From contig NZ_AP024620.1 in assembly GCF_023734095.1 (NCBI RefSeq), positions 3,195,570-3,259,569 on the forward strand: DNA of 64,000 nt, written 5' to 3'. Below are positions 1 to 9,374 of this stretch, piece after piece. The stretch's first letter is position 1. Each line of letters begins with the position of its first letter. The notes below the pieces were generated by a model. The model was not told the DNA's origin. It ran no database searches and saw nothing but the letters and a program-made list of their open reading frames with translations. The translations under genes and the position numbers were made by a program. The DNA comes from Moorella sp. Hama-1. Lineage in GTDB: Bacteria; Bacillota; DSM-521; Neomoorellales; Neomoorellaceae.

Positions 1-165
1 GGGGCCCTTGAACATACCGATCAGTTCTGCCAGGGGATCATTAGGACTACCGCGCAACTCTTCTTTTTCCGGTTTAGGAGGGATTATCTCCAGCTTACGG
101 AATAACTCCTCTTTTTGCCTGGGGGTCAGTTTCTTTATTTCCTCAACTAAACGTTCGATTGCCAT
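1..165 (-). CDS. partial small protein, antitoxin-like (C-terminus outside window)
   Basis: Only the first 55 codons are visible; the gene runs off the left edge. The start is the ATG at 165, preceded by a GAGGTG ribosome site. The visible part is a charged helix (IERLVEEIKKLTPRQKEELF) followed by a proline-rich stretch and a DPLAELIGMF segment. This layout resembles the short antitoxin-like proteins often found next to PIN-domain toxins, but the partner would lie outside the window, so this is only a guess. It is probably a separate transcription unit from the chemoreceptor gene upstream, because a plausible sigmaA promoter lies between them. Confidence 0.55.
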   Translation of the reverse strand, partial: MAIERLVEEIKKLTPRQKEELFRKLEIIPPKPEKEELRGSPNDPLAELIGMFKGP

Positions 166-184
166 TAGCTTTCACCTCGCCTTC

Positions 185-213
185 AGTGTACCATATCCTG
201 TCAGCAGAAACAA
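185..213 (-). promoter_or_regulatory. possible sigmaA promoter for the left-edge small gene
   Basis: On the minus strand TTGTTT (208-213) and TACACT (185-190) are separated by 17 bases, and the start codon of the small gene follows 20 bases downstream. Matches to consensus are moderate, so this is tentative. Confidence 0.3.
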
Positions 214-244
214 TATTCCGCTGCTCACAAGGGGTGGTAAAAAT

Positions 245-1858
245 TCACTCGAGCATCAGGCCGCCGCAGAGGGTCCCGGCAACCTCGCCAGTTGAGTTTT
301 TAATCGGTACGGCTATGGTGACGATTAGTTTACTCGTTAGAGCGGATATGTACACTTTGGAAACAAAGGGCTTCCCGGCAACGGCTTCCCGGAACCAGGT
401 GCGATAGGAAAAGTCTTTTACACTGGAGGCAGTATTGGTGTTAAATATAACCTTTCCTTCTTTATCGGCGCTTATTAGCGCTTCAAAAACAGGGTTACGG
501 TTATAGTACTCCGGTAATGCCTTCTGGTGTTGCCGGGCATCCATGGCCATTACCCGTTTATCGGCAGCGACCATCTCCAAATAGGCCATAGCCTCCCGGA
601 CTCGCTCCTGGATATTGGCGTCCAATTCACCAACGCCACCGTACCTGGCAACAATCTGCTGTAACTGCCCGGCCATTTCTTGCAATTGCCAGCCGGTGCC
701 GGCCAGTTCGTCCAGGGAGGCTGATTGCTCTTCCATCCCGGCGGCGCACTCCTCAGCGGCCGCCGCCGTATTCTGGGAAACCATGGCCACATCGCCGGCC
801 AGGGCCTTGATTCTATTTTCCTGTTCCTGTTGGGAAGCCGCTACGGTAAGAATTGTCTCCATGGCTTTTTCGGCCGCGACCATAGCCCGGTTGGTGGTAG
901 CCAGGGATTCCCGGGCCGCCCGGCCGGTAGCCAGGTTCTGGGCCGCGGCGCTGTTGGCGGCTTCAATCTGGGTACTGATAGTTTCTATTTCCCGGGCAAT
1001 AATCGTTATGACACTATTAATCTCTTCTGCTGCTTGAGCGGAACTCTCAGCCAGTTTACGCACCTCTTCAGCGACAACGGTGAAGCCCCGCCCCTGTTCC
1101 CCGGCCCGGGCCGCTTCAATGGCTGCGTTTAAAGCCAGAAGATTGGTTTGGGCTGCTATATTACTCACTAGCTCAATAATCGCCGTTATCTGTTGGGCCT
1201 GTTGCTGCAATTCCCTGATCCTGCTGCTGGCCTGCTGGTTAGTGGTAGCTGTATTCTCGATATGCTCCAGAAGGGTATGTAAAACGCCACCTAAAGACTC
1301 CAGGTTAGCCCTGGTATCCCGGACCAAGCCGGCGGCCTCCCTGGCCCCGGCGCTAGTTTTTTGCCCCTGCTCCACCCCCTCCTCGGCGGCTTTGAGAACG
1401 ACCCCCGCCGATTGGGCCTGTTGATCGGCGCCACCGGCCATGCTCTCTATAGCCTGGGAGACCTCGTGGGCCGCCAGTTTAATATTCTCAATGCCTTCGG
1501 CCAACTGGGTGGCGCAAAGGTTTAATTGCTCGCCGGTGGCATAAAACCGGCCCAATATCTGCCTGTATTGCCAGAAGAATCCTTTGAAGGCTGCCACCAG
1601 GGACTGGATTTCCCGGCCCCCCCGGGGTGGCTCCTCCCAGATAAGCTGCCCGTCGGAAATTTTCTTGATACTCTCTCCCAGGGTAATAAGGGATCGCTTC
1701 CACCTGTACTGGTAAACAAAATAAAGATAACCAAAGAACAATAAATTAAGGCCTATAATCACGGAAAAGTAGCCCCACCCAAGGGAGGCTTTACCAATCA
1801 AGATAATTAACCACAACAAACTACTTAATAGGGCTACAGCAATTATATTTCCATCCAT
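245..1858 (-). CDS. methyl-accepting chemotaxis protein with C-terminal Cache-like sensor
   Basis: A 537-residue chemoreceptor. Two closely spaced membrane helices (about 5-22 and 29-49) leave almost no outside loop. A HAMP-like stretch follows, then the coiled-coil signalling domain with the conserved hairpin tip ([20 protein letters not shown]). After about residue 425 comes a second domain with a PDC/Cache-type pattern ([18 protein letters not shown], then IVTIAVPI). With this topology the sensor domain would be in the cytoplasm. The ATG at 1858 directly abuts the dmdB stop, so it is the last gene of the nicotinate operon and probably translationally coupled. A role in taxis toward nicotinate or a pathway metabolite is inferred from context only. 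Confidence 0.88.
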   Translation of the reverse strand: MDGNIIAVALLSSLLWLIILIGKASLGWGYFSVIIGLNLLFFGYLYFVYQYRWKRSLITLGESIKKISDGQLIWEEPPRGGREIQSLVAAFKGFFWQYRQILGRFYATGEQLNLCATQLAEGIENIKLAAHEVSQAIESMAGGADQQAQSAGVVLKAAEEGVEQGQKTSAGAREAAGLVRDTRANLESLGGVLHTLLEHIENTATTNQQASSRIRELQQQAQQITAIIELVSNIAAQTNLLALNAAIEAARAGEQGRGFTVVAEEVRKLAESSAQAAEEINSVITIIAREIETISTQIEAANSAAAQNLATGRAARESLATTNRAMVAAEKAMETILTVAASQQEQENRIKALAGDVAMVSQNTAAAAEECAAGMEEQSASLDELAGTGWQLQEMAGQLQQIVARYGGVGELDANIQERVREAMAYLEMVAADKRVMAMDARQHQKALPEYYNRNPVFEALISADKEGKVIFNTNTASSVKDFSYRTWFREAVAGKPFVSKVYISALTSKLIVTIAVPIKNSTGEVAGTLCGGLMLE

Positions 1859-2359
1859 TTAAGAACACCCTTTCACCTTCCCGGCCACGTAGGGCATCAG
1901 CCCCCCGGCGGCAATGAGTTCCTGCATGAAGGGCGGGAAGGGGGCCACCGGGTAGGTCGCACCCCGGGTGAGGTTGACGATCTCGCCCTTTTCAGCGTCG
2001 ATCTTAACCTCGTCTCCGGCCTGGATCCCCGCTGCCGCCGCCGGGGACTCGAAGATGGGCAGGCCGATGTTAATGGCGTTGCGGTAAAAAATACGGGCAA
2101 AGGAGGCGGCGATGACGGCCGCTACCCCGGCGGCTTTGATGGCTACCGGGGCGTGCTCCCGGGAGCTGCCGCAGCCGAAGTTCTTTCCGGCGACGATTAT
2201 CTCCCCGGCTCTCACCCGGCCGGCAAAGGTGGGGTCGGCGTCTTCCATGCAGTGCCGGGCCAGTTCTCCGGGGTCGGTGGTATTTAAATACCGCGCCGGG
2301 ATGATCGCGTCGGTGTCGATGTCGTTGCCGAAGGTGTGACACTTGCCTGCTATGAGCAT
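1859..2359 (-). CDS. dmdB: 2,3-dimethylmaleate hydratase, small subunit
   Basis: A 166-residue protein of the LeuD/aconitase swivel-domain family: it starts with the LIAGKCHTFGNDIDTDAIIPARYL block and has the substrate-loop GKNFGCGSSREHAP motif. LeuD of leucine synthesis looks the same in outline. Its position next to dimethylmalate lyase, methylitaconate isomerase and a methyleneglutarate mutase argues for the dimethylmaleate hydratase of nicotinate fermentation, which hydrates dimethylmaleate to 2,3-dimethylmalate. It would pair with the large subunit 338 bases upstream, from which it is separated by a fold-back repeat. The GAGAGG ribosome site is correctly spaced before the ATG. Confidence 0.82.
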   Translation of the reverse strand: MLIAGKCHTFGNDIDTDAIIPARYLNTTDPGELARHCMEDADPTFAGRVRAGEIIVAGKNFGCGSSREHAPVAIKAAGVAAVIAASFARIFYRNAINIGLPIFESPAAAAGIQAGDEVKIDAEKGEIVNLTRGATYPVAPFPPFMQELIAAGGLMPYVAGKVKGCS

Positions 2360-2416
2360 TTAGATCATCCTCTCAATTACTTCTCTTGCCGGTATTTCCA
2401 GACAGGCAGGTCCCCC

Positions 2417-2658
2417 CGGGCTGTAGGTACAGGCTCCAGGCTCCAGTGGTTCTCGGCGAGCAAACTTGGCGCTCCGCCTTGCTCGGCGGCGGGGGTGGCT
2501 CTGCTTTATCCCTTTAAATTAACATGACGGGGAGTGTAACTTTTCGTTCCTTAATCTACGTTACGATCCCCATCCCGTTCACCGCCGCCTCACTACGGCT
2601 ACGCTGAGTTTGCTTGCGCCTCGCACCAAGTCGCCCTTCGCCTGTATCCTCCAGCCCG
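2417..2658. repeat. fold-back (MITE-like) element, copy 1
   Basis: This 242-bp element fills most of the 338-bp gap between dmdA and dmdB. Its ends are inverted repeats (CGGGCTGTAGGTACAGG at the left; the right end read in reverse is CGGGCTGGAGGATACAGG). It is clearly homologous over its whole length to 45514-45757 (same orientation) and 42461-42703 (opposite orientation). Shared blocks include GTTCTCGGCGAGCAAACT, GGCGGCGGGGGTGGC and CGATCCCCATCCCGTTCACC. There is no coding content. Subterminal inverted arms suggest one long imperfect hairpin. Confidence 0.85.
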
Positions 2659-2697
2659 CTGGTGTTACCATTAACCCTGACGTAATGCATGGCTCAC

Positions 2698-3960
2698 TTA
2701 AATCGCTTCTTCCGGGGCGGCGATGCGGCCTTTGATGGCGCTGGCGGCGGCTACCGCCGGCCCGGCCAGGTAGACCTCGCTCTCGGGATGGCCCATGCGG
2801 CCGACGAAGTTGCGATTGGTGGTGGACAGGGCGCGCTCCCCTTTGGCCAGTATCCCCATGTGGCCGCCCAGGCAGGGGCCGCAGGTGGGGGTGGAGACGA
2901 CCGCCCCGGCGGCGATAAATACTTCGATGAGTCCTTCGGCCAGGGCGGTACTGTAGATCTGCTGGGTGCCGGGGATGACGATGAGCCGGACCTCCGGGTG
3001 GACTTTGTGACCCCGCAGGATGGCCGCCGCGACCCGCAGGTCTTCTAAACGGCCGTTGGTGCAGCTGCCGATGACTACCTGGTCGATTTTGATCTCCCCT
3101 ACCTCCCGGACGCTGCGGGCGTTTTCGGGCAGGTGGGGCAGGGCTACCTGGGGGTCGATTTTACTGGCGTCAATGTCCAGTTCCCGGGCATATACTGCGT
3201 CGGGGTCGCTCTGGTAGAAGTGGTAATCCCTTTTTAAGCGGCCCTGGATGTAGGCCAGGGTCTTTTCGTCGGGAGGGAAGATGCCGTTCTTACCCCCGGC
3301 TTCGATGGCCATGTTGGCCATGGTGAAGCGGCCGTCCATGCTGAGCTCAGTGATGGCTTCGCCGGTGAATTCCATGGCCATGTAGCGGGCGCCGTCGACG
3401 CCGATTTGCCCGATGGTGTACAGGATCAGGTCTTTACCGCCGACATAGGGTTGGAGTTGGCCGTGGAAACGAAAGAGGATGGTCTCCGGTACTTTAAACC
3501 AGCACTCCCCCGTGGCCATGGCGGCGGCGAGATCCGTGGAGCCGACGCCGGTGGCGAAGGCCCCTAGCGCCCCGTAGGTGCAGGTGTGGGAGTCGGCGCC
3601 GATGACCAGGTCCCCGGGGCCCACCAGGCCGGCCTCAGGCAGCAGGCAGTGCTCGATGCCCATGCGGCCGATCTCGAAGTAGTTGGTGAGGCCCTGTTCC
3701 CGGGCGAACTCCCGTAAGACTTTGGCCTGCTCGGCGGATTTGATGTCCTTGGCCGGGGTGAAGTGGTCCGGCACCAGGACCACCCGCTCCGGGTCGAAGA
3801 CCTTCTGGACGCCGAGTTTTTTAAACTCCTGGATGGCCAGGGGGGCGGTGATGTCGTTCCCCAGGGACAGGTCCACCCGGGCGTTGATGAGCTGGCCGGG
3901 CTCCACCGCCTCTAATCCGGCGTGGGCGGCCAGGATCTTTTCCGTTATGGTCATGCCCAT
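2698..3960 (-). CDS. dmdA: 2,3-dimethylmaleate hydratase, large subunit
   Basis: A 420-residue member of the LeuC/homoaconitase branch of the aconitase superfamily. Cluster-binding cysteines are recognisable in [12 protein letters not shown] and in [13 protein letters not shown], and [18 protein letters not shown] is the conserved substrate-side block. These bind a 4Fe-4S cluster used in (de)hydration. Sequence alone does not separate it from 3-isopropylmalate dehydratase; the surrounding nicotinate genes make dimethylmaleate hydratase the better name. A GAGGGG ribosome site lies 10 bases before the ATG at 3960; a second ATG at 3954 is possible. Confidence 0.84.
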   Translation of the reverse strand: MGMTITEKILAAHAGLEAVEPGQLINARVDLSLGNDITAPLAIQEFKKLGVQKVFDPERVVLVPDHFTPAKDIKSAEQAKVLREFAREQGLTNYFEIGRMGIEHCLLPEAGLVGPGDLVIGADSHTCTYGALGAFATGVGSTDLAAAMATGECWFKVPETILFRFHGQLQPYVGGKDLILYTIGQIGVDGARYMAMEFTGEAITELSMDGRFTMANMAIEAGGKNGIFPPDEKTLAYIQGRLKRDYHFYQSDPDAVYARELDIDASKIDPQVALPHLPENARSVREVGEIKIDQVVIGSCTNGRLEDLRVAAAILRGHKVHPEVRLIVIPGTQQIYSTALAEGLIEVFIAAGAVVSTPTCGPCLGGHMGILAKGERALSTTNRNFVGRMGHPESEVYLAGPAVAAASAIKGRIAAPEEAI

Positions 3961-3982
3961 ATGGCGTTATCCCCTCTTCCTG

Positions 3983-4867
3983 CTATTTGGCGCAGCAACC
4001 GTTAGTGGCATAGAGCTTTTCGAGCTCCTTGATCTTCGGCAAACCAATCAATTGGTTAAAGTCACTGAAGGGGAGCATCTGGTTCATGAAGTCTCGGGTT
4101 GTGCCGCTGGCCTTCAAAGTCGCCATTAGTTCTATCAACGCCCTGGCCGCCGTATAGACCGAGGCCGTGGGGAAAATAACCAGGCTGTAACCCAACTGCT
4201 CCAGCTCTTTAACCGTGAGTAAAGGCGTACGGCCACCCTCAACCATATTGGCCAGGACCGGCACTTTAAAAGAAGAACAGATCTGCTTCATTTCCTCCAC
4301 GGTTTCCGGCGATTCGATGAAGAGGACGTCAGCGCCGGCAGCTTCGTAAGCCTTACCCCGGGCGATGGCCTCTGCCAGGCCCCTGCTGGTCCGGGCGTCC
4401 GTACGGGCGATGATTACCAGGTCGGGGTCACGCCGGGCCGCCACGGCGGCCTTAATTTTATTTACCATTTCTTCTACAGGCACCACCTGGCGGTCGAGCA
4501 TATGGCCGCACTTTTTCGGTGAGACCTGATCCTCCAGCTGGACAGCCGCCGCCCCGGCTTTCTCATATTCCTGGACCGTCCGGATGGTATTAACGGCATT
4601 GCCAAAGCCGGTATCAGCGTCGGCGATGACTGGGATGGTGACGGCCGCCGCTGTGTTGTTGAGCCTGGTGGCCATTTCCGTCATGGTGAGCAGTCCCACA
4701 TCGGGCTGGCCCAGGTGGCTGGCTGCCTGGCCATAGCCGGTAAAGTAGACGGCCTCAAAACCAGCCTGTTCAATGATTTTAGCCGTCAGGACATCATGGG
4801 CCCCCGGAGCCACTAGAATTTGTTTCTGGTTTAACAGCTGTCGTAGCCTGGTTGTAAGTCGCATCAT
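3983..4867 (-). CDS. dml: 2,3-dimethylmalate lyase
   Basis: A 294-residue enzyme of the isocitrate lyase/PEP mutase superfamily. It carries the catalytic KKCGH motif (residues 118-122), DADTGFGN for metal binding, and QLEDQ. In nicotinate fermentation this enzyme cleaves 2,3-dimethylmalate to propionate and pyruvate, the last step of the pathway. A methylisocitrate lyase-like activity is the main alternative. The open frame extends upstream, but the start is placed at ATG 4867 because GGGAGAGGAA precedes it and the family begins here; an ATG immediately after it (4864) could also serve. It sits between dmdA and the reactivase gene. Confidence 0.87.
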   Translation of the reverse strand: MMRLTTRLRQLLNQKQILVAPGAHDVLTAKIIEQAGFEAVYFTGYGQAASHLGQPDVGLLTMTEMATRLNNTAAAVTIPVIADADTGFGNAVNTIRTVQEYEKAGAAAVQLEDQVSPKKCGHMLDRQVVPVEEMVNKIKAAVAARRDPDLVIIARTDARTSRGLAEAIARGKAYEAAGADVLFIESPETVEEMKQICSSFKVPVLANMVEGGRTPLLTVKELEQLGYSLVIFPTASVYTAARALIELMATLKASGTTRDFMNQMLPFSDFNQLIGLPKIKELEKLYATNGCCAK

Positions 4868-4880
4868 TGCTTCCTCTCCC

Positions 4881-6314
4881 TCAATTTCCATGTTGTGATG
4901 TAAAATACTGCCTGGCAAAATGCAGGGTTTCATACGGGTAATGGAGAGCCAGCAGCCCCAGGGAATACAGAAGATAATGGCGGTCAATGATGATCTCCGG
5001 ATTCTCGGGTAAAAGGGAGATCCCCCGGTTGGCCAGGGCCTCCCGGACAATCGCCCTGGCTTCCTCCTCGGGCAAGGCCGTAAAAATACCGCCAACCGCA
5101 ATGATATGTTGAATCCCGCGCAGGTCCCGGCCCGTAGGCGTTCCCGGGGCAATCCCCAGAACCGGGTCATACTCCTGGCTCAAGGACCCGGCATGGCGCT
5201 TCAGGGCCGTTTCCATGGCCGCTATGGCCAGGCCCCGATCAAAGTGGCGCTCCTCATCGTTACCGGCCAGGGTTTCCGTTTGCTCTTCGGCCCGGCTGCA
5301 GTAGGCTAACAGTCTCTTTTCCTGCTCGTCATTAATCGCCACCCCGGCCCGGAGTAAAACCTGACGCGGTCCCACTGTCTCCACAACCCCCCGGCAGCTG
5401 ACCCGCAGGCCCAGGTTACCCTCCACGGTGCGATAGGCCACCTGTTTTTCATTAGTTAAAATGAGGCCCCTCTCTTCCAGGGGGAGCTCTGCCAGTTCCG
5501 GGATCACCGAATGGACATCGGTAGTCGCCCCGCCCAGATCAATAACAATCAAGCTCCCTAAACCTTTTTCTTCATAATGGCCCCGGGCCAGCAGTTCGGC
5601 GCCCATGAGGACGGCTCCGGGTGTGGGTATCACCTTCCCCCCGGCAACTAATTCTTCCAGGTAGCGCAGGCCCGGTGCCCGGGTAATCTGGCGGATAAAC
5701 TCCCCGTGGATGGCCTCTCGAGCTGGCTGAACCCGCAATTCGTGAATGGTGGGCATGACATTGGCCACCCGCCGGCACCGGATGCCGGCGGCCGCCAAAA
5801 TCGCGGCTACCTCAGCCTGGCTCTGGCTGTTACCGGCGATAATCACCACCGCCGGCAGCTTTAAAGCGGCCAGCAGGCGCGCATTTTGGATAATAGCTGC
5901 GGTGTCGCCGCCGTCGGTGCCGCCGGTAAGGAGCACAATATCCGGCTTGATCTCCAGCAGGACCTCCCGGCGGTAGGCCGGGGTGTCTTCTTCGGACAGG
6001 ACCTCCAGGACCCTGGCCCCGGCGTTCATAGCTACTTCCAGGGCTGCTTTGGCCGTCACCCGCGGCATATAGCCAATGGCTACCATCCGCAGGCCCCCGG
6101 CGGCGCTACTGGAGGCCAGGACCTGTTGGCCGGCCAGGTCATCCAGCCGGAGGGAGCCAGGCAAATTCCTCAATGCCGCCTCCAGGCCGACGCGAATATC
6201 CTCGACCGTCGTCGGCGCCTGGGCCCGGGCCAGCCATTCTAAACGGCCATTCTCTAACCGGTAAGAATTAACCTTGGTAAAGGTGCTGCCGACATCAAAG
6301 GCTTTTATCTCCAT
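4881..6314 (-). CDS. GlmL/MutL-like ASKHA protein, probable reactivase of the B12 mutase
   Basis: A 477-residue protein with the actin-like ATPase signature: DVGSTFTK at residues 7-14 (phosphate 1) and IDLGGATTDVHS at 258-269 (phosphate 2), plus LLTGGTDGGD near 130. It belongs to the MutL/GlmL family found beside coenzyme-B12 glutamate mutase, whose members are thought to help keep the mutase active. Here the only B12 mutase nearby is 2-methyleneglutarate mutase two genes upstream, so reactivation of that enzyme is the inferred role. The start at 6314 has a GAGGAC site 8 bases upstream. Confidence 0.8.
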   Translation of the reverse strand: MEIKAFDVGSTFTKVNSYRLENGRLEWLARAQAPTTVEDIRVGLEAALRNLPGSLRLDDLAGQQVLASSSAAGGLRMVAIGYMPRVTAKAALEVAMNAGARVLEVLSEEDTPAYRREVLLEIKPDIVLLTGGTDGGDTAAIIQNARLLAALKLPAVVIIAGNSQSQAEVAAILAAAGIRCRRVANVMPTIHELRVQPAREAIHGEFIRQITRAPGLRYLEELVAGGKVIPTPGAVLMGAELLARGHYEEKGLGSLIVIDLGGATTDVHSVIPELAELPLEERGLILTNEKQVAYRTVEGNLGLRVSCRGVVETVGPRQVLLRAGVAINDEQEKRLLAYCSRAEEQTETLAGNDEERHFDRGLAIAAMETALKRHAGSLSQEYDPVLGIAPGTPTGRDLRGIQHIIAVGGIFTALPEEEARAIVREALANRGISLLPENPEIIIDRHYLLYSLGLLALHYPYETLHFARQYFTSQHGN

Positions 6315-6326
6315 CGCTTATAGTCC

Positions 6327-7481
6327 TCATGGGCGCAGTTTTTCCGCTACCACATAGACATAACCGTCCATAAGCCGCCGGGCTGTGCGGCCTACGGCGG
6401 CCCGTTCCAGGGTAACCTTCCCATCCTTGGTACTGGCCGCCACCTCAATGGTAATGATCCCTGCCGGATGGCCGATGCGGATTAAACCCTCATGGCGCCG
6501 GGAGACCTCATTGACGATGGTCCCGGGAATGGCAGCCGCCGCCCCGGTACAAGTGGTGCCCGTACCGGCGTAGGTCTTATGCATCACCTGCATGAACATC
6601 AACCGGGAAACAAAGTCGACCTCTCCCGCTTTGATCAATTTCTGATTGGTAAAGCTATGATAATCCCGGGGCGGGGCGACAAAGGCCAGCATGGGGAAGG
6701 CGGGGATGCGCCGGCTGGCGTCCTCCGGAGTGGCCGCCAGGCCCATGGCACAGGCCCCCAGGGCGCGGATTTTCTCCAGCAACTCTAACATTTCCGGGTT
6801 GCCGTCCACCTCGGCTGGGGTTTCGATCCCTTTAAGGTCCAGGTCGGCCGCCCGGACAAAAACCATGGGATTGGCCGCGTCGACCAGGGAAACCTCCAGG
6901 GGGCCGTGACCGGGAACATCCAGGACATCAACGGGCCGTCCCGTAGGTAACAGCTTACCCGTGGCCGCCCCCGCCGTGCCAGCAAAATCGAGCATAATCT
7001 TGGCCCCCGTACCCGGCACCCCGTCAATCAGGTAATCCCCCGTCACTGCGGCTTTACCATCTTTGACCGGTACCTCGGCGACAATAATCTTGCCGGTATT
7101 GGTATTGTAGATACGGACCCTGGTCACAGGTTCTTTCGCCCGTACCAGGCCCTCGTCAATGGCGAAGGGGCCTACGGCCGACGAGATATTGCCGCAGTTG
7201 CCGGAGTAGTCGATTAGTGGTTCTTTGATACTGACCTGGCCGAAGGTATAATCGACATCGGCGTCAGGCCGGGAGGAAGGGCCAATAATAGCCAATTTGC
7301 TGGTCAGGGGATCGGCCCCACCCAGGCCATCAATCTGGCGTACATCCGGGCTGCCGAAAATGGCCAATACGACTCTATCCCTGAGGGCCGGATCCCGGGG
7401 CAAATCGTTCTCGTGCAGGAATATACCCTTGCTGGTCCCACCCCTGAGGATGGCACATTTGATCCGCAACATCTCACTCAT
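6327..7481 (-). CDS. mii: 3-methylitaconate isomerase (PrpF family)
   Basis: A 384-residue PrpF-type isomerase. The N-terminal [10 protein letters not shown] block and [15 protein letters not shown] are hallmark stretches carrying active-site residues of this diaminopimelate epimerase-like fold. In nicotinate fermentation it converts (R)-3-methylitaconate to 2,3-dimethylmaleate without a cofactor. The start is chosen at ATG 7481, nine bases after AAGGAGG; a TTG three codons upstream touches the ribosome site and is unlikely. The ATG overlaps the end of the mutase gene, indicating translational coupling between the enzyme that makes methylitaconate and the one that uses it. Confidence 0.9.
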   Translation of the reverse strand: MSEMLRIKCAILRGGTSKGIFLHENDLPRDPALRDRVVLAIFGSPDVRQIDGLGGADPLTSKLAIIGPSSRPDADVDYTFGQVSIKEPLIDYSGNCGNISSAVGPFAIDEGLVRAKEPVTRVRIYNTNTGKIIVAEVPVKDGKAAVTGDYLIDGVPGTGAKIMLDFAGTAGAATGKLLPTGRPVDVLDVPGHGPLEVSLVDAANPMVFVRAADLDLKGIETPAEVDGNPEMLELLEKIRALGACAMGLAATPEDASRRIPAFPMLAFVAPPRDYHSFTNQKLIKAGEVDFVSRLMFMQVMHKTYAGTGTTCTGAAAAIPGTIVNEVSRRHEGLIRIGHPAGIITIEVAASTKDGKVTLERAAVGRTARRLMDGYVYVVAEKLRP

Positions 7482-9336
7482 TGCTATCAACCTCCTTAAG
7501 CTCCTGCAGGTGCTCCCGGACCCAGGCTACCGGTTCCTGGGGGTCGGTCCCCGGGCCAAAAAAGGCGTCGACGCCGATAAAGCCCGGACCCTCAGTTTTG
7601 ATTTTCGCTTCCAGTTCGGCGTGATCTTCCTCTTTTTCCGCAATGCGCCCGCCGGCTATAACCAGGACTTTATCCCGTAAGCCGAGCTCCTTTAAGCGCT
7701 GATCCAGGCGGGGGAAGAGGGTGACCCCCAGGCCGAGGAGATTACTCACCCCGACTACCTGGGCTTTGCTCTCGGCGACGACTTCCGCCACCGTCTCCGG
7801 CAGGTTCATTCCCCGCATGTAGATTACCTCAAAGCCGGCCTGCTGGAAGGCCTCGCGGATCTGGTTGATGCCCACGACATGGGCATCGGCCCCTACCGTG
7901 GCCAGGACAACTTTGGCCTTTTCCGTAACCGGGGGTACTGGTGGAACTGAAACTTCCTCCCGGCTGAAATCCAGATATCCAGGGTCAATTAGGGCCGGGC
8001 CGTAACCCGGTACATAACGGCGAATGCCGTCCCGGTCGCGGTGGGTTTTAACAGCCCGCTTTAGATCCCAGCCCCCGGCCCGGGGGGCGTCCAGGATTCC
8101 CTGCTTACCGGCAGCTACAATCTTCGCGATTAACTCCTCCGGCTCAAAACGCCGCCAGAAATCAGCCGTTATATCTTCAGGTGCCGGCAAGGATTTTAAG
8201 CCCAGGGTAGCCGCCAGGACGGCCATGGCTTCGCTCAGGATGATTTCTTCCCGCCGGTCGATGGCCGGGTCATTAATGGTAATGGGGGCCATATTCTCAA
8301 AAATGTTCTGGGTGGCCCAGATGGCGTGGCCCATGGATTCGCCTGTGGGAATGCCGACGGATTCGGCCGCCTTGGGCCGGTAGAAATTGGCCCCGCCGAG
8401 CCTGGCCGCCATGGCCATGCGGGCGAAGTGCCCCTGCTCGGCGATTAAATCCGGCGGCGGGCTTTGGAAGGTTTCCGGCACCACGATGAGGGCTTCGCTC
8501 CCCATCACCCGGCGGAAGGCGCGGATAGCGGCCAGGTCGGCCAGGAGGTTGATACCGGCGACATTCATCTGCAGGGCGCCCAGTTCCGGTGGCAGGCCCG
8601 CCAGGACGGCCAGGCCTTCGGCCAGGAGGCAACCGGCTAACCCGGAGCCGTCAGTACCGCCGATATTGTTCAAGTGCTTGTGGGACTCGATTTGGACGTA
8701 GATATTGTTCTCGGCGCAGATCTCCAGGGCCTTGAAGCCATTCTTGACCTTGGTTTTATAATCGTGAATGCCCCGACCGCCAAAGTGGACATGGATCACC
8801 GGGCCGATATCCGTCCCATCAAAGCCGGCGATAAAGGCATTGAGGATGGAAAGGTGGGGCGTATCGCCGGTGGCGTTGATGCGCAGGGGATGGACGGCAC
8901 CCCCGCCCAGCTGCACAAATTCCCGCTCGCCCTGGGGAGTAATGCCGCCTTTACCCCGGGACTGTTCAATCAGCTCCGCCCCGTCCAGGGGGTCGATATG
9001 GCGGGTGGCCTCGGAATGGACAAAGTGAAACAGCTTGATACCCAGTTGTTCGGCAATGGCGTACATATCCCGGGACTGCTTCATGGTCTCGGCTGCTGAA
9101 TTGCGCCCCAGGATGGGGTTCTGGACCGGTATCCCGGTCTCGGCGGCTAGGCGGGCCAGTTCGGTCAAGCGGTGCCCGTCGCGAACTACGCCGGCCACCT
9201 CCCGCGGGTAAGGCGCCGGCAACCCCTTAACCGAGCCGTCGGGTCCCACTTCCGGCATGGTAACGTCAAAGAGCCGGGCGTAGGCCCGCACCCGGTCGAT
9301 ATCGTCCCTGATAATAGCTTGCGTCTTTTCCTGCAT
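7474..9336 (-). CDS. mgm: 2-methyleneglutarate mutase (coenzyme B12-dependent)
   Basis: A 620-residue carbon-skeleton mutase converting 2-methyleneglutarate to 3-methylitaconate. The C-terminal cobalamin domain (about 473-615) shows the base-off/His-on signature: DAHVVG at 484-489 with H486 as cobalt ligand, SNLLGLG from 531, and AGG at 561-563. The N-terminal part is the substrate barrel. Its length is near that of the E. barkeri enzyme (about 614). The frame opens further upstream but ATG 9336 is preceded by AGGAG and is the best start. It lies between the dehydratase that makes its substrate and the isomerase that uses its product. Confidence 0.92.
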   Translation of the reverse strand: MQEKTQAIIRDDIDRVRAYARLFDVTMPEVGPDGSVKGLPAPYPREVAGVVRDGHRLTELARLAAETGIPVQNPILGRNSAAETMKQSRDMYAIAEQLGIKLFHFVHSEATRHIDPLDGAELIEQSRGKGGITPQGEREFVQLGGGAVHPLRINATGDTPHLSILNAFIAGFDGTDIGPVIHVHFGGRGIHDYKTKVKNGFKALEICAENNIYVQIESHKHLNNIGGTDGSGLAGCLLAEGLAVLAGLPPELGALQMNVAGINLLADLAAIRAFRRVMGSEALIVVPETFQSPPPDLIAEQGHFARMAMAARLGGANFYRPKAAESVGIPTGESMGHAIWATQNIFENMAPITINDPAIDRREEIILSEAMAVLAATLGLKSLPAPEDITADFWRRFEPEELIAKIVAAGKQGILDAPRAGGWDLKRAVKTHRDRDGIRRYVPGYGPALIDPGYLDFSREEVSVPPVPPVTEKAKVVLATVGADAHVVGINQIREAFQQAGFEVIYMRGMNLPETVAEVVAESKAQVVGVSNLLGLGVTLFPRLDQRLKELGLRDKVLVIAGGRIAEKEEDHAELEAKIKTEGPGFIGVDAFFGPGTDPQEPVAWVREHLQELKEVDSNE

Positions 9337-9374
9337 GGTCTTCGCTCCTATACTTTCGCTCCTAAACTTCCACT

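Noticed and set aside
2360..2697. Small protein genes inside the fold-back elements
   Set aside because: Frames are not conserved between the three copies, and the pattern of conservation follows the inverted arms rather than codons.
1859..3960. Leucine-synthesis leuC/leuD
   Set aside because: The families match, but no other leucine gene is nearby and the neighbours supply the substrate and product steps of dimethylmaleate hydration.
3983..5170. A 395-codon version of dimethylmalate lyase
   Set aside because: The extra N-terminal ~100 codons overlap the reactivase gene in another frame and match nothing; a good ribosome site marks ATG 4867.
5746..5976. Split or frameshifted reactivase gene
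   Set aside because: The minus-strand frame is continuous for 477 codons with both ATP motifs intact.
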